Source of the DNA: Taudactylus pleione
Lineage: Eukaryota > Chordata > Amphibia > Anura > Myobatrachidae
DNA length: 64,000 nt
Assembly (NCBI GenBank): GCA_031769625.1
Contig: JAUIMM010000200.1
Span: forward strand, 51,358,001 to 51,422,000
Direction: 5' to 3'
Of the stretch, positions 22,876 to 34,250 are shown in pieces. Numbering within the stretch: the first letter of the stretch is position 1; each line of letters opens with the position of its first letter. The notes under the pieces were generated by a model. It did not search any database. It was not told the DNA's origin and saw nothing but the letters and a program-made list of their open reading frames with translations. Made by a program: the position numbers and the translations under genes.

Positions 22876-23353
22876 GGGGTCCTTTCATTATGTTAATTAT
22901 CGTGGGGTGGGCGGTCCCCGATGATTAAGTATCCAACCAGCTGCGAGTAGCAGCGGTGGATACAAATTCAACAGATTAATTTGTCATTGCTCTGGTGCAG
23001 AGACAGCTGATTTTCGTACTTTCGTAGCAGTGAACATTAGCACTGCTGAGTATGACTCGGCAGTGCTAGTGCACAAGCGTGAACTGGGCCTCCCCGATGT
23101 AGGGTAGGAGCAGGGGTGCCGGAGGAAACTACATCTGAAGATGGCGAAAATATTGTATTTTCGGAGGTTGATTAATTTAGGTCCCCATACTAGCGGGACA
23201 GATCGGGCTTGAAAGGTAAGCAGGAGATATCAGTGATATCTCCTGCATTACCTTCATAATGAATAGCCCTGATCCTTAAATTATACAAAAGTAGGTTAAA
23301 ATGTAAAATTTTCACCTGCTTTTGTACAAATTAAATGATGATGAATGGACCCC
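22876..23353. mobile_element. MITE family K, copy 1
   Basis: Ends GGGGTCCTTTCAT and ATGAATGGACCCC. Shares GAAAATATTGTATTTTC, GATTAATT, GATATCNNNGATA and TTTTCACCTGCTTTTGTA blocks with 47508-48081. Confidence 0.8.
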
Positions 23354-23359
23354 ATAGAG

Positions 23360-23544
23360 CAGTTATTCCCAACCTCAGTCCTCAAGGCACACTAACAGTC
23401 CTGGTTTTGGTGATATCCATGCTAAAGCACAGATGGTTTAATCAAAATAACTGAGGTACTAATAAAGTTACCTGTTCTCAAGTATGGCTATCCTTAAAAC
23501 CTGGACTGCTAGTGTGCCTTGAGGACCGTGGTTGGGAACCCCTG
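23360..23544. mobile_element. hAT-type MITE family W, copy 1
   Basis: Inverted ends CAGTTATTCCCAACC and GGTTGGGAACCCCTG, flanked by a perfect 8-bp duplication CCATAGAG (23352-23359 and 23545-23552). It landed at the edge of MITE K1. Confidence 0.95.
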
Positions 23545-23837
23545 CCATAGAGTGTGTGGCATAATATCCTTAGCACAAGTCTTTACCAACCTGTTCAGGA
23601 TATAGTAATGTCAGTAGATAGTATATAGTTATTAAAATATATATTTTTGTTACATTTCAAAATGTGCATATATACAATAGGACTTCCAACAGCTCTAATA
23701 ACATGCCTCCCTGCTAACTGATGATGATCACATTTTATTGTCATACACTGTCTCATTTTAGAAAAATATGTTTTATTTTCATGATCATTATTATCAAAGT
23801 GGCCCTGTTACAGCTCTACATATGGACAAGTGTCTTT

Positions 23838-23972
23838 GGGCCTCATTCAGACCCACTCGCCAGCGACTGTCCGCTCGCAAGTGTGTTGATGGTGTGCACT
23901 GCGCATGCGCACGACGGAGGGAGCTCCGTCGTGCGCATGCGCCAGACGCGATGAGCGCTCTGAATCAGGCCC
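23838..23972. mobile_element. MITE family F, copy 3 (internally deleted)
   Basis: Keeps both termini and the GCGCATGCGCACGACGGAG hairpin but has lost the other hairpins, leaving 135 bases. Confidence 0.9.
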
Positions 23973-24021
23973 TGAGCACGGACCAGAAAAAGCAAAGGAG
24001 AGAGTTGTCTGAGGAGATCAG

Positions 24022-24346
24022 TAAAACTGGGTACACACGTAAAGATTTTCTGTCCAACCATCCAACTAGTTGATTGGTTGGAATGAAAATCTGGTAAGGT
24101 ATGAAAGCAAATGACAATCAGCAATTTGCTCCCAAACGCCGGAAAATGGACAAAACTGTTGTTTGAACAAATTGTTTAGATCAAACATTTAACAAACTTG
24201 TCTGACAACCATTTTCATCTGTTTTCTGGCATTTAGGAGTAAATTGCTGATCATCAGTTACTCCCATATATTACCAGATTTTCAATCCAACCAATCAACT
24301 AGTTGGATGGTTGGACAGAAAATCTTTACGTGTGTATGCAGCTTTA
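24022..24346. mobile_element. Long palindromic MITE family J
   Basis: The left arm TACACACGTAAAGATTTTCT...CAACTAGTTGATTGGTTGGA pairs with the right arm at 24285-24340. The whole element folds into one long hairpin with about 150-base arms. Confidence 0.9.
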
Positions 24347-24354
24347 GACAGTTA

Positions 24355-24740
24355 TACCCCTTTTACACCAGAGCTAAAACCCGGATTATTGCAGGGTTAA
24401 CCCGGGTAGCTCCTTGGTGTAAAAGGGGACTGGTTGGATTCCTGGGTGGAGTGACCCGGCATTCCAACCCAGGTAACTTGCAGGGTTTAACACGGGAGTA
24501 ACTCTGCAGTGTAACGGCATGATCGGGGTCACGATGACCTGGATCGTGCCACATGCCTGCTGATTGGCCGGCTTCAGTGGTGCTTGGAGATGACGTCATC
24601 TCCAAGCGTCCACTTCCAATGTGAACGTCGCTGACTTGGGAATATCCTGGGTTGGCGCCGGCTAAATTCCTGGTCTGATCCGGTTTGGAACCCTGTTCTA
24701 ACCTTTGGGTCAAACCTGGAATTTAGGTATAAAAGCAGTA
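24355..24740. mobile_element. MITE family G, copy 1
   Basis: Starts TACCCCTTTTACACC, flanked by TTA on both sides (24352-24354, 24741-24743). Contains hairpins such as TTGGAGATGACGTCATCTCCAA. Same family as 34251-35285. Confidence 0.9.
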
Positions 24741-25389
24741 TTATAAACAAACACGTTAAAGGTAAAAGCTTTGAGCCAATCTCCAATCAGTTTGATATTC
24801 CTGTGACTAAAGTTGCAAATATAATTAAGAAGTTTAAAGTCCATGGGACTGTATAGAACCTCCCTAGATGTGGCCGCTAATGATCTTTTCGATCATTAGC
24901 CTGTTGGAGGACCTATGACCTTCAACTGAGACAGAACTTTCAGACACTGGGCAGTATGTTTAGCTCCAGAATGCCTTAATAGTCTTGATATTTCACTGTG
25001 CCATGCACTGATTCAAGGCACCATGATCAGCACCAAAACATAAATGAGCCTCCTCCAGGTGTCACAGTAGGGACTACTGTTCTTATATTTGGAAGTTTAA
25101 TTTTTTTGCCTGTGAACATAGAGCTGAGTTGGCTCCAATTTTGACTGTCTAAAGGACATTCTCCCAGAAAACATAGGATGGTAGATCAGACACTGACATA
25201 CCTTGACCTTGGAGATCAGCTTGTGTCTGTTTGGAAGTTTTCTTTGGCTCTTTTTCTATCATTCTCACATTCCTTATGTTTAATATGATTATATATATTA
25301 AAGTTGTGTTTAACAATAAAAGGTTAAGTAATATGCAGCACAGTATTTACAAGAATGTGAGCTCACCCTTAGCTTTGAACTTTGACATA

Positions 25390-26260
25390 CCGTATATACT
25401 CGAGTATAAGTCGACCCGAATATAAGCCGAGGTACCTACTTTTACCCCAAAAAACTGGGAAAACTTACTGACTCGAGTATAAGCCTAGTGTGCCTCTAGT
25501 AGTAATCCCCCCCTGGTAGTACCCCCAGTAGTAATCCCCCCTTTTAGTGCCCCCTGTAGTAATCCCCCACTGGTAGTGCCCCCTGTAGTAATCCTCCCCT
25601 GGTAGTTCCCCCAGTGGTAATCCCCCCTTTTAATGCCCCCTGTAGTAATCCCCCCTTTTAGTGCCCCCTGTAGTAATCCCCCCCTGTAGTAATCCCCCCT
25701 TGTAGTTCCCCCAGTGGTAATCCCCCCTTTTAGTGCCCCCTGTAGTAATCGCCCCCTGAGAATGCCCCTTGGTAGTGCCCCCTGTAGTAATTGCCCCCTG
25801 GTAGTGCCCCCTGGTAGTGCCCCCTGTAGTCATCGCCCCCTGGTAGTGCCCCCTGTAGTCCCCCCCCCCTAGTAGAGAGAGACGTGAAAAGAATTAAAAA
25901 AAAATAAACACTTACCTTAAACTCCGGCTCCTGGTCCCGCCGCTGTCCGCTCCTCCGGACGCTTTGCATGGGAGAGACGTCGTCATGACGACGTGTCTCC
26001 CATCACCCACTGCGGGAGCCGGAAGATGGCTCCCGCAGTGGGAGCAGCAGCAGCCGCTGAGAGTCTGACAGACTCTCAGCGGCTGCTGATTACACCAAAC
26101 ACGCAGCTGCTGGCTCCGGCGGCTGTGTGTTTGGCAGTGTGTAGCGCTGACCGAACTCCGTCCGGTCAGCGCTACACTTGACTCGAGTATAAGCCGAGGG
26201 GGTACTTTTTCAGCACATTTTTTGTGCTGAAAAACTCGGCTTATACTCGAGTATATACGG
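25390..26260. mobile_element. Non-autonomous DNA transposon family Z with TA target duplication
   Basis: Perfect ends CCGTATATACTCGAGTATAAG and CTTATACTCGAGTATATACGG, flanked by TA on each side (25388-25389, 26261-26262). It carries a minisatellite (25490-25870) and three strong hairpins at 25970-26180. These ends are found widely in animal genomes; I do not assign the superfamily beyond the TA duplication. Confidence 0.9.
25490..25870 (+). repeat. Minisatellite of GTAGTAATCCCCCCTTTTAGTGCCCCCT-type units
   Basis: Around a dozen degenerate units of 17-33 bases inside element Z. Confidence 0.9.
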
Positions 26261-26751
26261 TAATTGTACTGCAGACTTACACAACAATCACAAGTTACTC
26301 AATGAGCCCATACATCTAAGGTTAAATGGGGTAAAATTAAATTCCAAAGACAGTGGTGTGGGTATATATGTACAGGTATTTGTTAGCAGTATTGGTTTAA
26401 TGGAATATAGCCCAGCAAGTCGCATACGTTAGGGTGAAATATAAACCATCTCCTGGGAATTAATGATCTGCCTTTTAAATGTTTAGTTCAGTCATTTGGA
26501 AGTAAAATGAAAACATTGTATAGCACTGACAGAGGCCAGCTTTAATAAATGAGAAAAGAGGGCGTGAATGGTGCCAATTTTTTGTTGTTGTTGTTTTATT
26601 ATATGATGGGCGATCGGTTGCACTAAAACAATTGAATCGCCCCACAGACTGGTACTACAAAGTTCAGACATTCAAGAGAGCACTGAACACTGGGTCAAAA
26701 CATTACATTTAATTAATTGTCTGTAGTAACATATTAGTAGGCATTTTAAAC

Positions 26752-27290
26752 GGGATGTAGTCAGGAAGCCGACGGTCGAAACACCGACTGTCAAATCTCG
26801 GCAGGGGTCTAATGATACAGTAGGTGTCGAAATCCCGACGCCTATCATTATCCCTATGCCGGGAGCCCGACGCCCGGCATACCGAACGAAGGTAAGCCAG
26901 GCGGCGGGCGTGGACAGCCGCGGTGGGGGAGGGTTAGGTTAGGGGCTCCCGGGGGGGGACTTAGGGTTAGGCACCCCCTGGGATGGTTAGGGTAAGGGGG
27001 GGGTTAGGGTTAGGTACCCCCTGGTGTAGGTTAGGGTTAGGCACTCCACCCGGAAGGGTTAGGTTTAGGCTGCGGGGAGGGGGAGTTAGGTTTCGGCACT
27101 TACAAGGGGGAGGTTACGGTTAGGCACTAGGGGGGGAGATTAGGGTTAGGCACCCCTAAAGGAGGGTTAGGGTTAGGGGGGGGAGATGGTTAGAAATAGT
27201 TAATTTACTTACCTTGTAGGGATCTTCACTGACGGTCTTCCGGCGTCGGGATTTGAACCGATTTGTCCAGCGGTATTTCATACTGATCCC
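26752..27290. mobile_element. MITE family H with telomere-like interior
   Basis: Ends GGGATGTAGTCAGGAAGCCG and CATACTGATCCC, with GACGGTCGAAACACCGACTGTC and GATGTCGGGATT-type pairs inside. The middle holds the telomere-like tract at 26934-27190. Confidence 0.8.
26934..27190 (+). repeat. Interrupted telomere-like repeat, GGTTAGGGTTAGG
   Basis: About eight units of 28-38 bases, each with GGTTAGGGTTAGGCACCCCC or a close variant. The hexamer TTAGGG occurs many times, separated by CACCCC-rich spacers. Confidence 0.9.
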
Positions 27291-28194
27291 ATTTACACAA
27301 GTGTTACAACTTATAACAGACAAACAAACCTAGCAATAAAGCAGAAAGGAGCTGGGGGCCACAGGTGAGGGCACAGACACATTAAAGTAAGTGTGTGGTT
27401 GGTGGCTCCGGGTCGTAGCTCACTTGCTTTAATTGAGCAATGTTATTTTATGTTGAATATAGTTATGATTGTTCATTTCATTTTCAATTAAGACTGTCCA
27501 TCGGGTGGGAAAAAGGACATATCCAGTCATTTTAGCTTTTCCTTTCCTCAAAAAGTTATAAACTATAATTACAGTACAAATCATTTTCCATCACAAAAAC
27601 ATGGGCAGAGGAATTTTCTTCATAATGTGTGTAAAGCAGCAAACAAATCACAAACTTGTAATGAAGTCAAACTAGAAAAATTCAGTTTAGTCTGTAACAT
27701 AAAAATCAGTGGCGTCAGTAGGGGGGTGCGGGGGGTGCGGCCCGCTTCGGGTGTCACCCTTCAAGGGGGTGACACCAAGAAGATCAGCAAGTCACACCCG
27801 CGGGCCGCACACCCACAGCACCACCGCCGACCACGAGCTGCTGGAGACACTTTTATTGTACATCTGCAGGTCCGTCCTGCCACACGCTGGTCCGCTCTGC
27901 CCGCCGCCGCCGGGGGTGAGTTGCACATTCTCACACCGCGGCCGGCGTCCAGAGCCACACACAGGCACAGAGAATCTCTGTGCTTGTGTGTGGTTCTGGA
28001 CGCCGGCCGCGATGACGTCATCGCGCAGGCTGGCTCCACTTGTACTGGGAGCCGCTCAGCCTGATGGAGGAGGAGGGACTACCGGCTTGTCAGTGCGCTG
28101 CGTGTCAAGAAGGACAAGTTAAGTGCGCACCCCCGGACACACCCAGTGCTTGCCAGCAGGTCATGAATAGAGGAGAGGTAAGTATTGACTAACT

Positions 28195-28680
28195 GCACAG
28201 GGGAGGGGGCACAGCTTAAGGGGCATTGCCGGGGGCACTGCATAAGAGAGGCAATACTGGGGGCACAGCTTAAAGGGAACTGCATAAGAGGCGTTACTGG
28301 CACATCTTAAGGAGCATTGCTGGGGGCACTGCATAAGAGGCAATACTGGGGGCACTGTATAAGGGCACTACTGGGGGCACAGCTTAAGGGGCATTTCTTG
28401 GGCACTGCATAAGAAGTGCTTCTGGGGGCACAGTTTAAGGGGCATTGCATTGTGATTGTATAAGGCGCACTACTGGGGGCACTGTATAAGGGGCATTACT
28501 GGGAGCACAACTTAAAGGGCAATGCTGGGGCACTGCATAACAGGCGCTTCTGGGGGTACTGTATAAGGGGCACTGTATAAGACACATTACTGGGGATACT
28601 GTATAAGGGGCACAACAAGGGGCATTACTGGGCGCACTGAATAAGGGGCACTACTTGTGGTAAAGTATAAGGGTGCGATG
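28195..28680 (+). repeat. Minisatellite of GGGGCACTGCATAAGAGGC-type units
   Basis: About fifteen degenerate units near 30 bases inside element Y1. Confidence 0.9.
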
Positions 28681-28884
28681 ATGTCACAGACGCTGCGCCG
28701 GGTGAGTGGTCCCGGTCCAGCCTTCTGCATACACGTGGTGAATTGTAGTTTTCTATTTAAGGTGACAGTCGTTTTGTGTTAATTAACCTGATTAAACAAG
28801 CACTGAAATGTTGCAAATTTAGTGCCAGAGTTGTGTTATCTGTAATAGCGTGGAATGCTGCACCCCCTGCTGCTGTGTGTGCGT

Positions 28885-28887
<3 letters not shown>

Positions 28888-28917
<30 letters not shown>
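28888..28917. repeat. (TA)n microsatellite
   Basis: About 15 uninterrupted TA units inside element Y1. Confidence 0.95.
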
Positions 28918-28920
<3 letters not shown>

Positions 28921-29432
28921 GTTCTGTATACGTTTGCTGCTAAATATGCTAATGCACTTTATTATGGACAGTTAAATATATATTTTTTGCAACTTATGGT
29001 GGTGTGATGGTCTCTATCTTACATTTTTTGTATGATATATGTCTATTGAATCCTTATGTCACTTCAGCACCCAATGAAAATTTGAGCCAGGCTTGTGTGC
29101 GCTTTTTTTCTGATATGTAAATTCATATTTTTTTTTGTTTTGAGGGGGGGTGTCATCCTGAGTTCTAGCACCGGGTGACACCAACCCTAGTGACGCCTCT
29201 GATAAAAATACATAATGGAGTGTGTCAACCTCCCAGTACTGCAGTGAGTGCTAAACGTATGCTGTGTAAGTGCAGTTAACTGGTCCTGCACTTTTATTCA
29301 TAATGACCGGGGACACTGCGGTTCAGAAGGAAGCAGACACCTAAACTACAGACTGCTTTATAAGAAAATGCTAACATTCATAAATCTATTTGTAATCATT
29401 TTAGGAAGTTGAAAATACTTGCAATGTCATGT

Positions 29433-29665
29433 AAAGGGGCCCATACATCTGTGTCTGAGTGCCCGTTCTGCCGGTACCGGGGCAGTGCAATTGGGAAAAT
29501 TCAACATATTGAAAAATCTCTCTTGATTTTTAACATATTGAATTTCCCTGACAGATCGCAAACATTTTCGTCCGACAGATCGCTGATCATCAATGATCGC
29601 CGATCCGCGAATTGGGTCAGATCGATTGAACGGGGAATCGGGGCCGTAGCTGTATGGGCCCCTTT
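29433..29665. mobile_element. MITE family I
   Basis: Inverted ends AAAGGGGCCCATAC and GTATGGGCCCCTTT; several GATCG blocks inside. Confidence 0.8.
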
Positions 29666-29747
29666 AGTCTGTGGAGCAGCTTGGAGCTTGATTGGGCTAT
29701 TTGGAGCAGGAAATATTATGGACTTCTTGCCACAGAAAGGGCAAAAT

Positions 29748-30138
29748 GCATCAAGCATCCATCCCGCTACTCAATGCATGTATGCCGGCGTTAATAACAT
29801 CGGTATGCATTAAGAAAATCGCAAAGGACAACTCTCCCAATAAAAGCTGTCCTTTGTGATACAGGGACTTCTGGGTTTATGACCCAGAAGTCCCTCTGCG
29901 CATGCGCAGAACGCCACGTGCGCCGCAGGGGGCACTGGGATTGGATCCCTCTTAGTGCTGAAGTAGAAAAGAAGCCTATAGGCTTCTATTGGTCAACGCC
30001 ATCTGAAAGTGGTGTTGCCCACCGTCTAGCTTAGTGCATATTAGAAATGCGGTCAGACCCCAGAAAACTGAAGTTTTTAGGGGTTTGACTGCATAATAGA
30101 GGATCGTGCATCCCGCCCATAGGCTTCAATATCGCAGC
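29748..30138. mobile_element. MITE family B, copy 2
   Basis: Matches 8977-9360 in block order. Contains the hairpin GGGACTTCTGGGTTTATGACCCAGAAGTCCC at about 29866-29896. Its right part is interrupted by the hAT element at 30139. Confidence 0.8.
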
Positions 30139-30521
30139 CAGTGGCGTCTCTCCCCGCGGTGACACCCGGTGCGGGGAGGGACGCCATGTGCGTGGCACCT
30201 GAGGAAAAGGGGGCGTGACCTTCGGGAGGGGGTGTGACAATAGGCAAGGTGCGTGGCATCCTGGCCCTGGTCTTCAAGGAGGGGGCGTGACACTGGGCGA
30301 GGGGCGTGGTCCCGTGGCCCGAACCCGGCCCGTGGCCATGGTAAACAAAATCTATCTCTGGGGTGGTGCCGGTGGGGGATGCAGGAGGTGCAGACATGTG
30401 CAGTGCCGGCTCCCTTACTGACAGGAACCGAGTGCTGCACTTAATACTACAGTGCAGAACCCGGCTCCTGTCACTGAGGGGGACCCTGCACCTTGGTGTC
30501 ACCCCCCTTGTGACGCCACTG
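30139..30521. mobile_element. hAT-type element family Y, copy 2
   Basis: Ends CAGTGGCGTCTCTCC and GTGACGCCACTG, flanked by a perfect 8-bp duplication ATCGCAGC (30131-30138, 30522-30529). Confidence 0.95.
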
Positions 30522-30849
30522 ATCGCAGCTGTTATCAGGCAATGTATTGTATCATTATTGGGCATGGTGGTAAATGAGTTTGTAAGATGAACAAACCCCG
30601 TCGCCAGACATTGCCAGAATATGCCCCTTTCTTATGCTGAATTTTATCAAAACTCAAATACATTATTTTTTATTTACCCCTTGACTGCTTCAACCTCCTG
30701 GTATCTGGCATTCCCTTCACCTGTTTTTCCCTTGGTCCTAAAAGCTGCAGTGATAATGATTGTCTTCTCTCATGGTTCCACATACACTCTACAATTCCCT
30801 GCATTGATTCCCCATGCCACATTACCTCCAGAGTTCAATTTAGGCCTTC

Positions 30850-31937
30850 TGTCATGGTCTGCTCAGGAGGATCTCCTTCTGAGGAACTGAAAGCTGAGGT
30901 CCTGGGTTGAGGAAGGAATCAGAGGCTAGGGGCCTGGATATATGTCTTCCTCATCCACAAGTATTGGATGTTGACGAGACCTGACCAACGGCACGGAGTC
31001 TAACTTGCTGTTAGGTGTTCACCAGTTACCCCTCCAAGCGGGATATGGGTTTAAGCTCCACCCAGCAAGCAGGTCGCGGCCCTTTGGTCAGGTATCTAAT
31101 ACATGTGGGAAATGGAGGAATGTAACACCGAGGAGGCCCAGGACAATGTACTTCAGTGTGAAGCACTAGTGAGAATCCTGTATTTTGCTGGTACTGTATT
31201 GGCACAACAGAATAACTTCCAGGAAAAGTATACTGGATGGAAATTGATAAGGCCCACTGCAGACCTAGAACGCACCACTGGCACAGGAGAGTGAAACTTA
31301 GGGTAGTACTTGATTGGTGTTCTGAGTACACGTGCTGAGAACCCAGACGCACCACTGGCACAGTAGAGGGACACTTGGGCAGTACTCGGATGTTATACTG
31401 AGTACACATGCTGAGAACCCAGATGCACCGCTGGCTCAGGAGAGTGACACTTGTGTTGTACTCGGGAGTTGTACTGAGTACACAGGCTGAGAACACAGAT
31501 GCACCGCCGGCACAGGAGAATCACTTTGAGGAGTAGAGACATAACACTAGAGATGACTCGTGAGAGGAAAGGAGCAAGGAACCTGGAACGAAGCAACGGC
31601 AAGCATGCACCAGTAGTAACGACGTTGTACAGGCAACTTCCTGTTGTCCAGAGCCCAGCTAAATACCCTAAGGTAGCGGTCCATTGGAGGACAGTGTCAG
31701 CTGACAACTAGGCTACCATTGGGTAGAGGCTAGTCATATGATGAAGACTGTCATGGCTGCGTCCATGACGGCACCCGCAGGAACCAAATCACAGAGCAAC
31801 ATATGAATGTCCACACAGTCCCTAGGCATAATCCTCAGTGCATCAGATGGCGCCGCACCAGACGTCTGATCGCTGGAGAAGTCAGGGGAAGCCGACACTG
31901 GGGTGAGTAACGGCCGATCCTAGGCTGCAACTTGACA
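30850..31937 (-). mobile_element. Chromovirus LTR (LTR2), minus strand, probably solo
   Basis: On the minus strand it follows the same block order as LTR1: a start region with GTTACTCACC, CATGGCTGC...GGTT-like blocks, then tandem units, then CTTGGAGGGGTAACTGGTGA, TTAGACTCCGTGCC, GTCAACATCC, ending CCATGACA. No chromovirus coding sequence is next to it. Confidence 0.75.
31230..31525 (-). repeat. 77-bp tandem repeat in LTR2, about four units
   Basis: The block (A/T)(C/T)GCACC(A/G)C(T/C)GGC(A/T)CAG recurs at 31271, 31348, 31424 and 31500, spacing 76-77 bases. Confidence 0.9.
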
Positions 31938-32154
31938 CCTTCACCTTCAAAGACTTCATGACTCTTCCCCTTCTCACATCTCTAACCTCATCACATGATA
32001 GACTCGTCCTCTTTGATCTGTCTCTGACCTAAGCATCTCCTCTGCTCTCTCAAAGCGCACCTCTTCACTATTGCCTATCCTACCTTACCTGATACTACAC
32101 TTCACATCCTTTCCCTGCCCCAATAGTACCAATAGTCCATTTTCCTTAGACTAT

Positions 32155-32320
32155 GGGGGAGATTAAATCTTGGAGAGAGATAAAGTGAAGAGAGATATAG
32201 TACCAACCAAACAGATTCTGAAATTTTTCTAGCACAGCCTGTAACATGACAGAAGCTGATTGGTTTGTAATTGATCTCTCTCCACTTTATCTTTCTCCAA
32301 GATTTGGTAAATCTCTCCCT
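32155..32320. mobile_element. Palindromic MITE family U, copy 2
   Basis: GGGGGAGATTAAATCTTGGAG pairs with CTCCAAGATTTGGTAAATCTCTCCC; AAGCTGATTGGTT on the right arm pairs with AACCAAACAGATT on the left. Confidence 0.85.
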
Positions 32321-32342
32321 GTAAGCTCTCACAACATGCTTA

Positions 32343-32700
32343 CCGACTTTTAGCTCCCTCCTTCCAGGAGGGAGCTGTCGGGCTTCCATGGTGGGGATCG
32401 TGTCGTGGAAAAAGGGGGCATGGGGTGTGACAGCGTGATTGCGTCATCGTGACCCCACCCCCTTTTCACAATGTCCATATTAACGACATAATGGCAACAT
32501 GAAGCAGGGGGCGGGCCACGATGACGCATTTCAGCGCAAATCGTGTCACCACACCCCTGCTGCCGGGGATTATATTGTAATTGGGGGGGGATGGCCAGAC
32601 GGGCCGCGGGGGCCAGGAGGCTTGCCTGCTTTCCGGGGGCCGGGAGCAGCACCCGATTTTCAGGAGGCTCCCTGCCAAATCGGGAGGGTAGGCCAGTATG
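32343..32700. mobile_element. MITE/SINE-like family D, copy 1
   Basis: Shares GAGGGAGCT, CGATGACG, AATTCA(G/C)(G/C)C-like, GGCTTGCCTGC and GGAGGCT(C/T)CC blocks, in reverse order, with 36248-36690 and more weakly with 63086-63430. Ends are approximate. Confidence 0.6.
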
Positions 32701-32876
32701 TCTCACAAACAGAACAATGTCTAGCCTCTGCTCCCTGTCTGTACATCCTTAATCAGCCTTGTTTGAACTCATTTTGACTTTATGGAGTGAATTCAGTTAC
32801 AAGCTCTCTTCAATAATAAACATTAAGAACATGACAACACAAAACGCTCGCTCCGAGGCCCTACCCATGTGCCGTG

Positions 32877-33306
32877 AGGCCCCACAATGAGCGTACAGCC
32901 AAAATAGTGATTTTTAATTATTACAAATTAACAGTAATTAATTTCAATTTCAAATTTTTTTAGTTGCCTCGGGCGTGTTTTAATATGCTCGTATGTAAAA
33001 TTTCACGATCTTGGCTTGTAAACTGTGGATTTGTATAGAAAGTCAGAAGGACAGAAATAGTATAAATAGTAGAGATAAGAAAGTTTTTAAATATCACCAC
33101 TGGAGGCAGCAGACAGCAGTACTGAGAGCAAGGCCCCACAATGAGCATCCAAAAAAAATTGTGGTGTTTAATTAATTAAAAATTAACAGTAATTCATTTT
33201 GATTTCAATTTTTTTTAGTTGTCTCGGCCGTGTTTTAATACGCTTGTATGTAAAATTTCACGATCTTGGCTTGTAAATTGTGGATTTGCATAGAAAGACA
33301 GAAGGG
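32877..33306. repeat. Direct duplication of about 175 bp, 254 bp apart
   Basis: AGGCCCCACAATGAGC...ATGTAAAATTTCACGATCTTGGCTTGTAAA(C/T)TGTGGATTTG occurs at 32877-33050 and 33131-33306. Confidence 0.9.
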
Positions 33307-33484
33307 CAAATTTTTGCTTTTATATAGTAGATGATTTGTACTCTTGACTGCCCCCTGCTGATTAGTTTTGTTGCACCTTATAAATAAACATTGAAGATGA
33401 TAATGATGATCCAAAACCTTTGTATCCGAATCATGACACGTCCTCAGTTTCTCATCTCTTCATGTGAAAACCAGCATATTACTT

Positions 33485-33664
33485 GGGGAGATTTATCAAG
33501 CATTCTAAAGAGTACAAGTGGTGGTGTTACTCGTAGTAACCAATCAGCTTCTAGCTATCATTTTATAGAATGTACTAGATAAATGATAGCTGGAATATGA
33601 TTGATTGATTACTATCGGCAACAACTTCACTTGTCCTCTTTACAAGTGAGTATAAATCTCTCCC
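33485..33664. mobile_element. Palindromic MITE family U, copy 3
   Basis: GGGGAGATTTATCAAG...AACCAATCAGCTTCTAGC pairs with GCTGGAATATGATTGATTG...ATAAATCTCTCCC. Confidence 0.85.
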
Positions 33665-34250
33665 TAATAAGTTACACACAATTTAGATTCTCTGTACACT
33701 CTAAATACTATTCAAAGTCCTTATTAAATCAAACTGTGTATTGTTTTCCCATGTGTAATATAGTGGTTTAGAGGAACAATGGAGAATATATTTGCCATTG
33801 TACCAGTAAATTTCACTGTTAGCCTGTTGAAGTGTGTGTAATAAAGCAGAGGTCTGGGAAAATGGCCAAATAAAACATAACATGCCGTGTATATTGGCTT
33901 CATTCACACCTAAACTTTTTTTCTTTTATTTTTTTCAACTGAAATAAAACTTTTTTTTTATTTAACAAATTTTTGTTGTTATTGTTACAGGAGAACAACC
34001 TGCATAGTATATTGCTTGTGCCTGTGACTCTATATAGGACTAGCAGTCTTAGCAAATTAGTGGTGCTCTCTATGACATTTTAAAGTGACAACAAATTTCA
34101 AAAACACCTTCCAGCATTTTAATGAAGTGCTTCTTGTGATGGGCAAGGTTTATTGATCTGTAAAACAACGATACACCCAGGTATATTACACAGGCCGCAT
34201 CTTAACAATGTAGTCATTGCAACCTTATGTTTAACTGCTGGGCAATATTA
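33665..34250. other. No gene recognised
   Basis: AT-rich sequence with T-runs near 33910-33970. No coding or clear repeat signal. Confidence 0.5.

Larger units (their letters stand above)
27707..29201. mobile_element. hAT-type element family Y, copy 1
   Basis: Ends CAGTGGCGTCAGTAG and CTAGTGACGCCTCTG, flanked by a perfect 8-bp duplication ATAAAAAT (27699-27706, 29202-29209). Carries a hairpin-rich GC part at 27920-28030, a minisatellite and a TA microsatellite, and no transposase frame. Confidence 0.95.

Noticed and set aside
25630..25969. Open frame with GGTTRGHYQGA repeats, resembling a glycine-rich protein
   Set aside because: Translation of a minisatellite inside transposon Z; both strands are open because of the repeat, and there is no splice or start context.
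26934..27190. Considered as a true chromosome end or telomere
   Set aside because: The repeat is interrupted by spacers and enclosed by MITE ends, with normal sequence on both sides.
27627..28122. Two overlapping plus-strand open frames of about 140 codons
   Set aside because: Located within hAT element Y1, GC-rich, without conserved domains; the same region is open on the minus strand.
30077..30565. Minus-strand open frame of 162 codons
   Set aside because: Covers MITE B2 and hAT element Y2 and crosses their insertion junction, so it cannot be an ancestral gene.
31026..31496. Minus-strand open frame of 156 codons with repeated STTPEYN/QYN-like peptides
   Set aside because: Translation of the 77-bp tandem repeat in LTR2.
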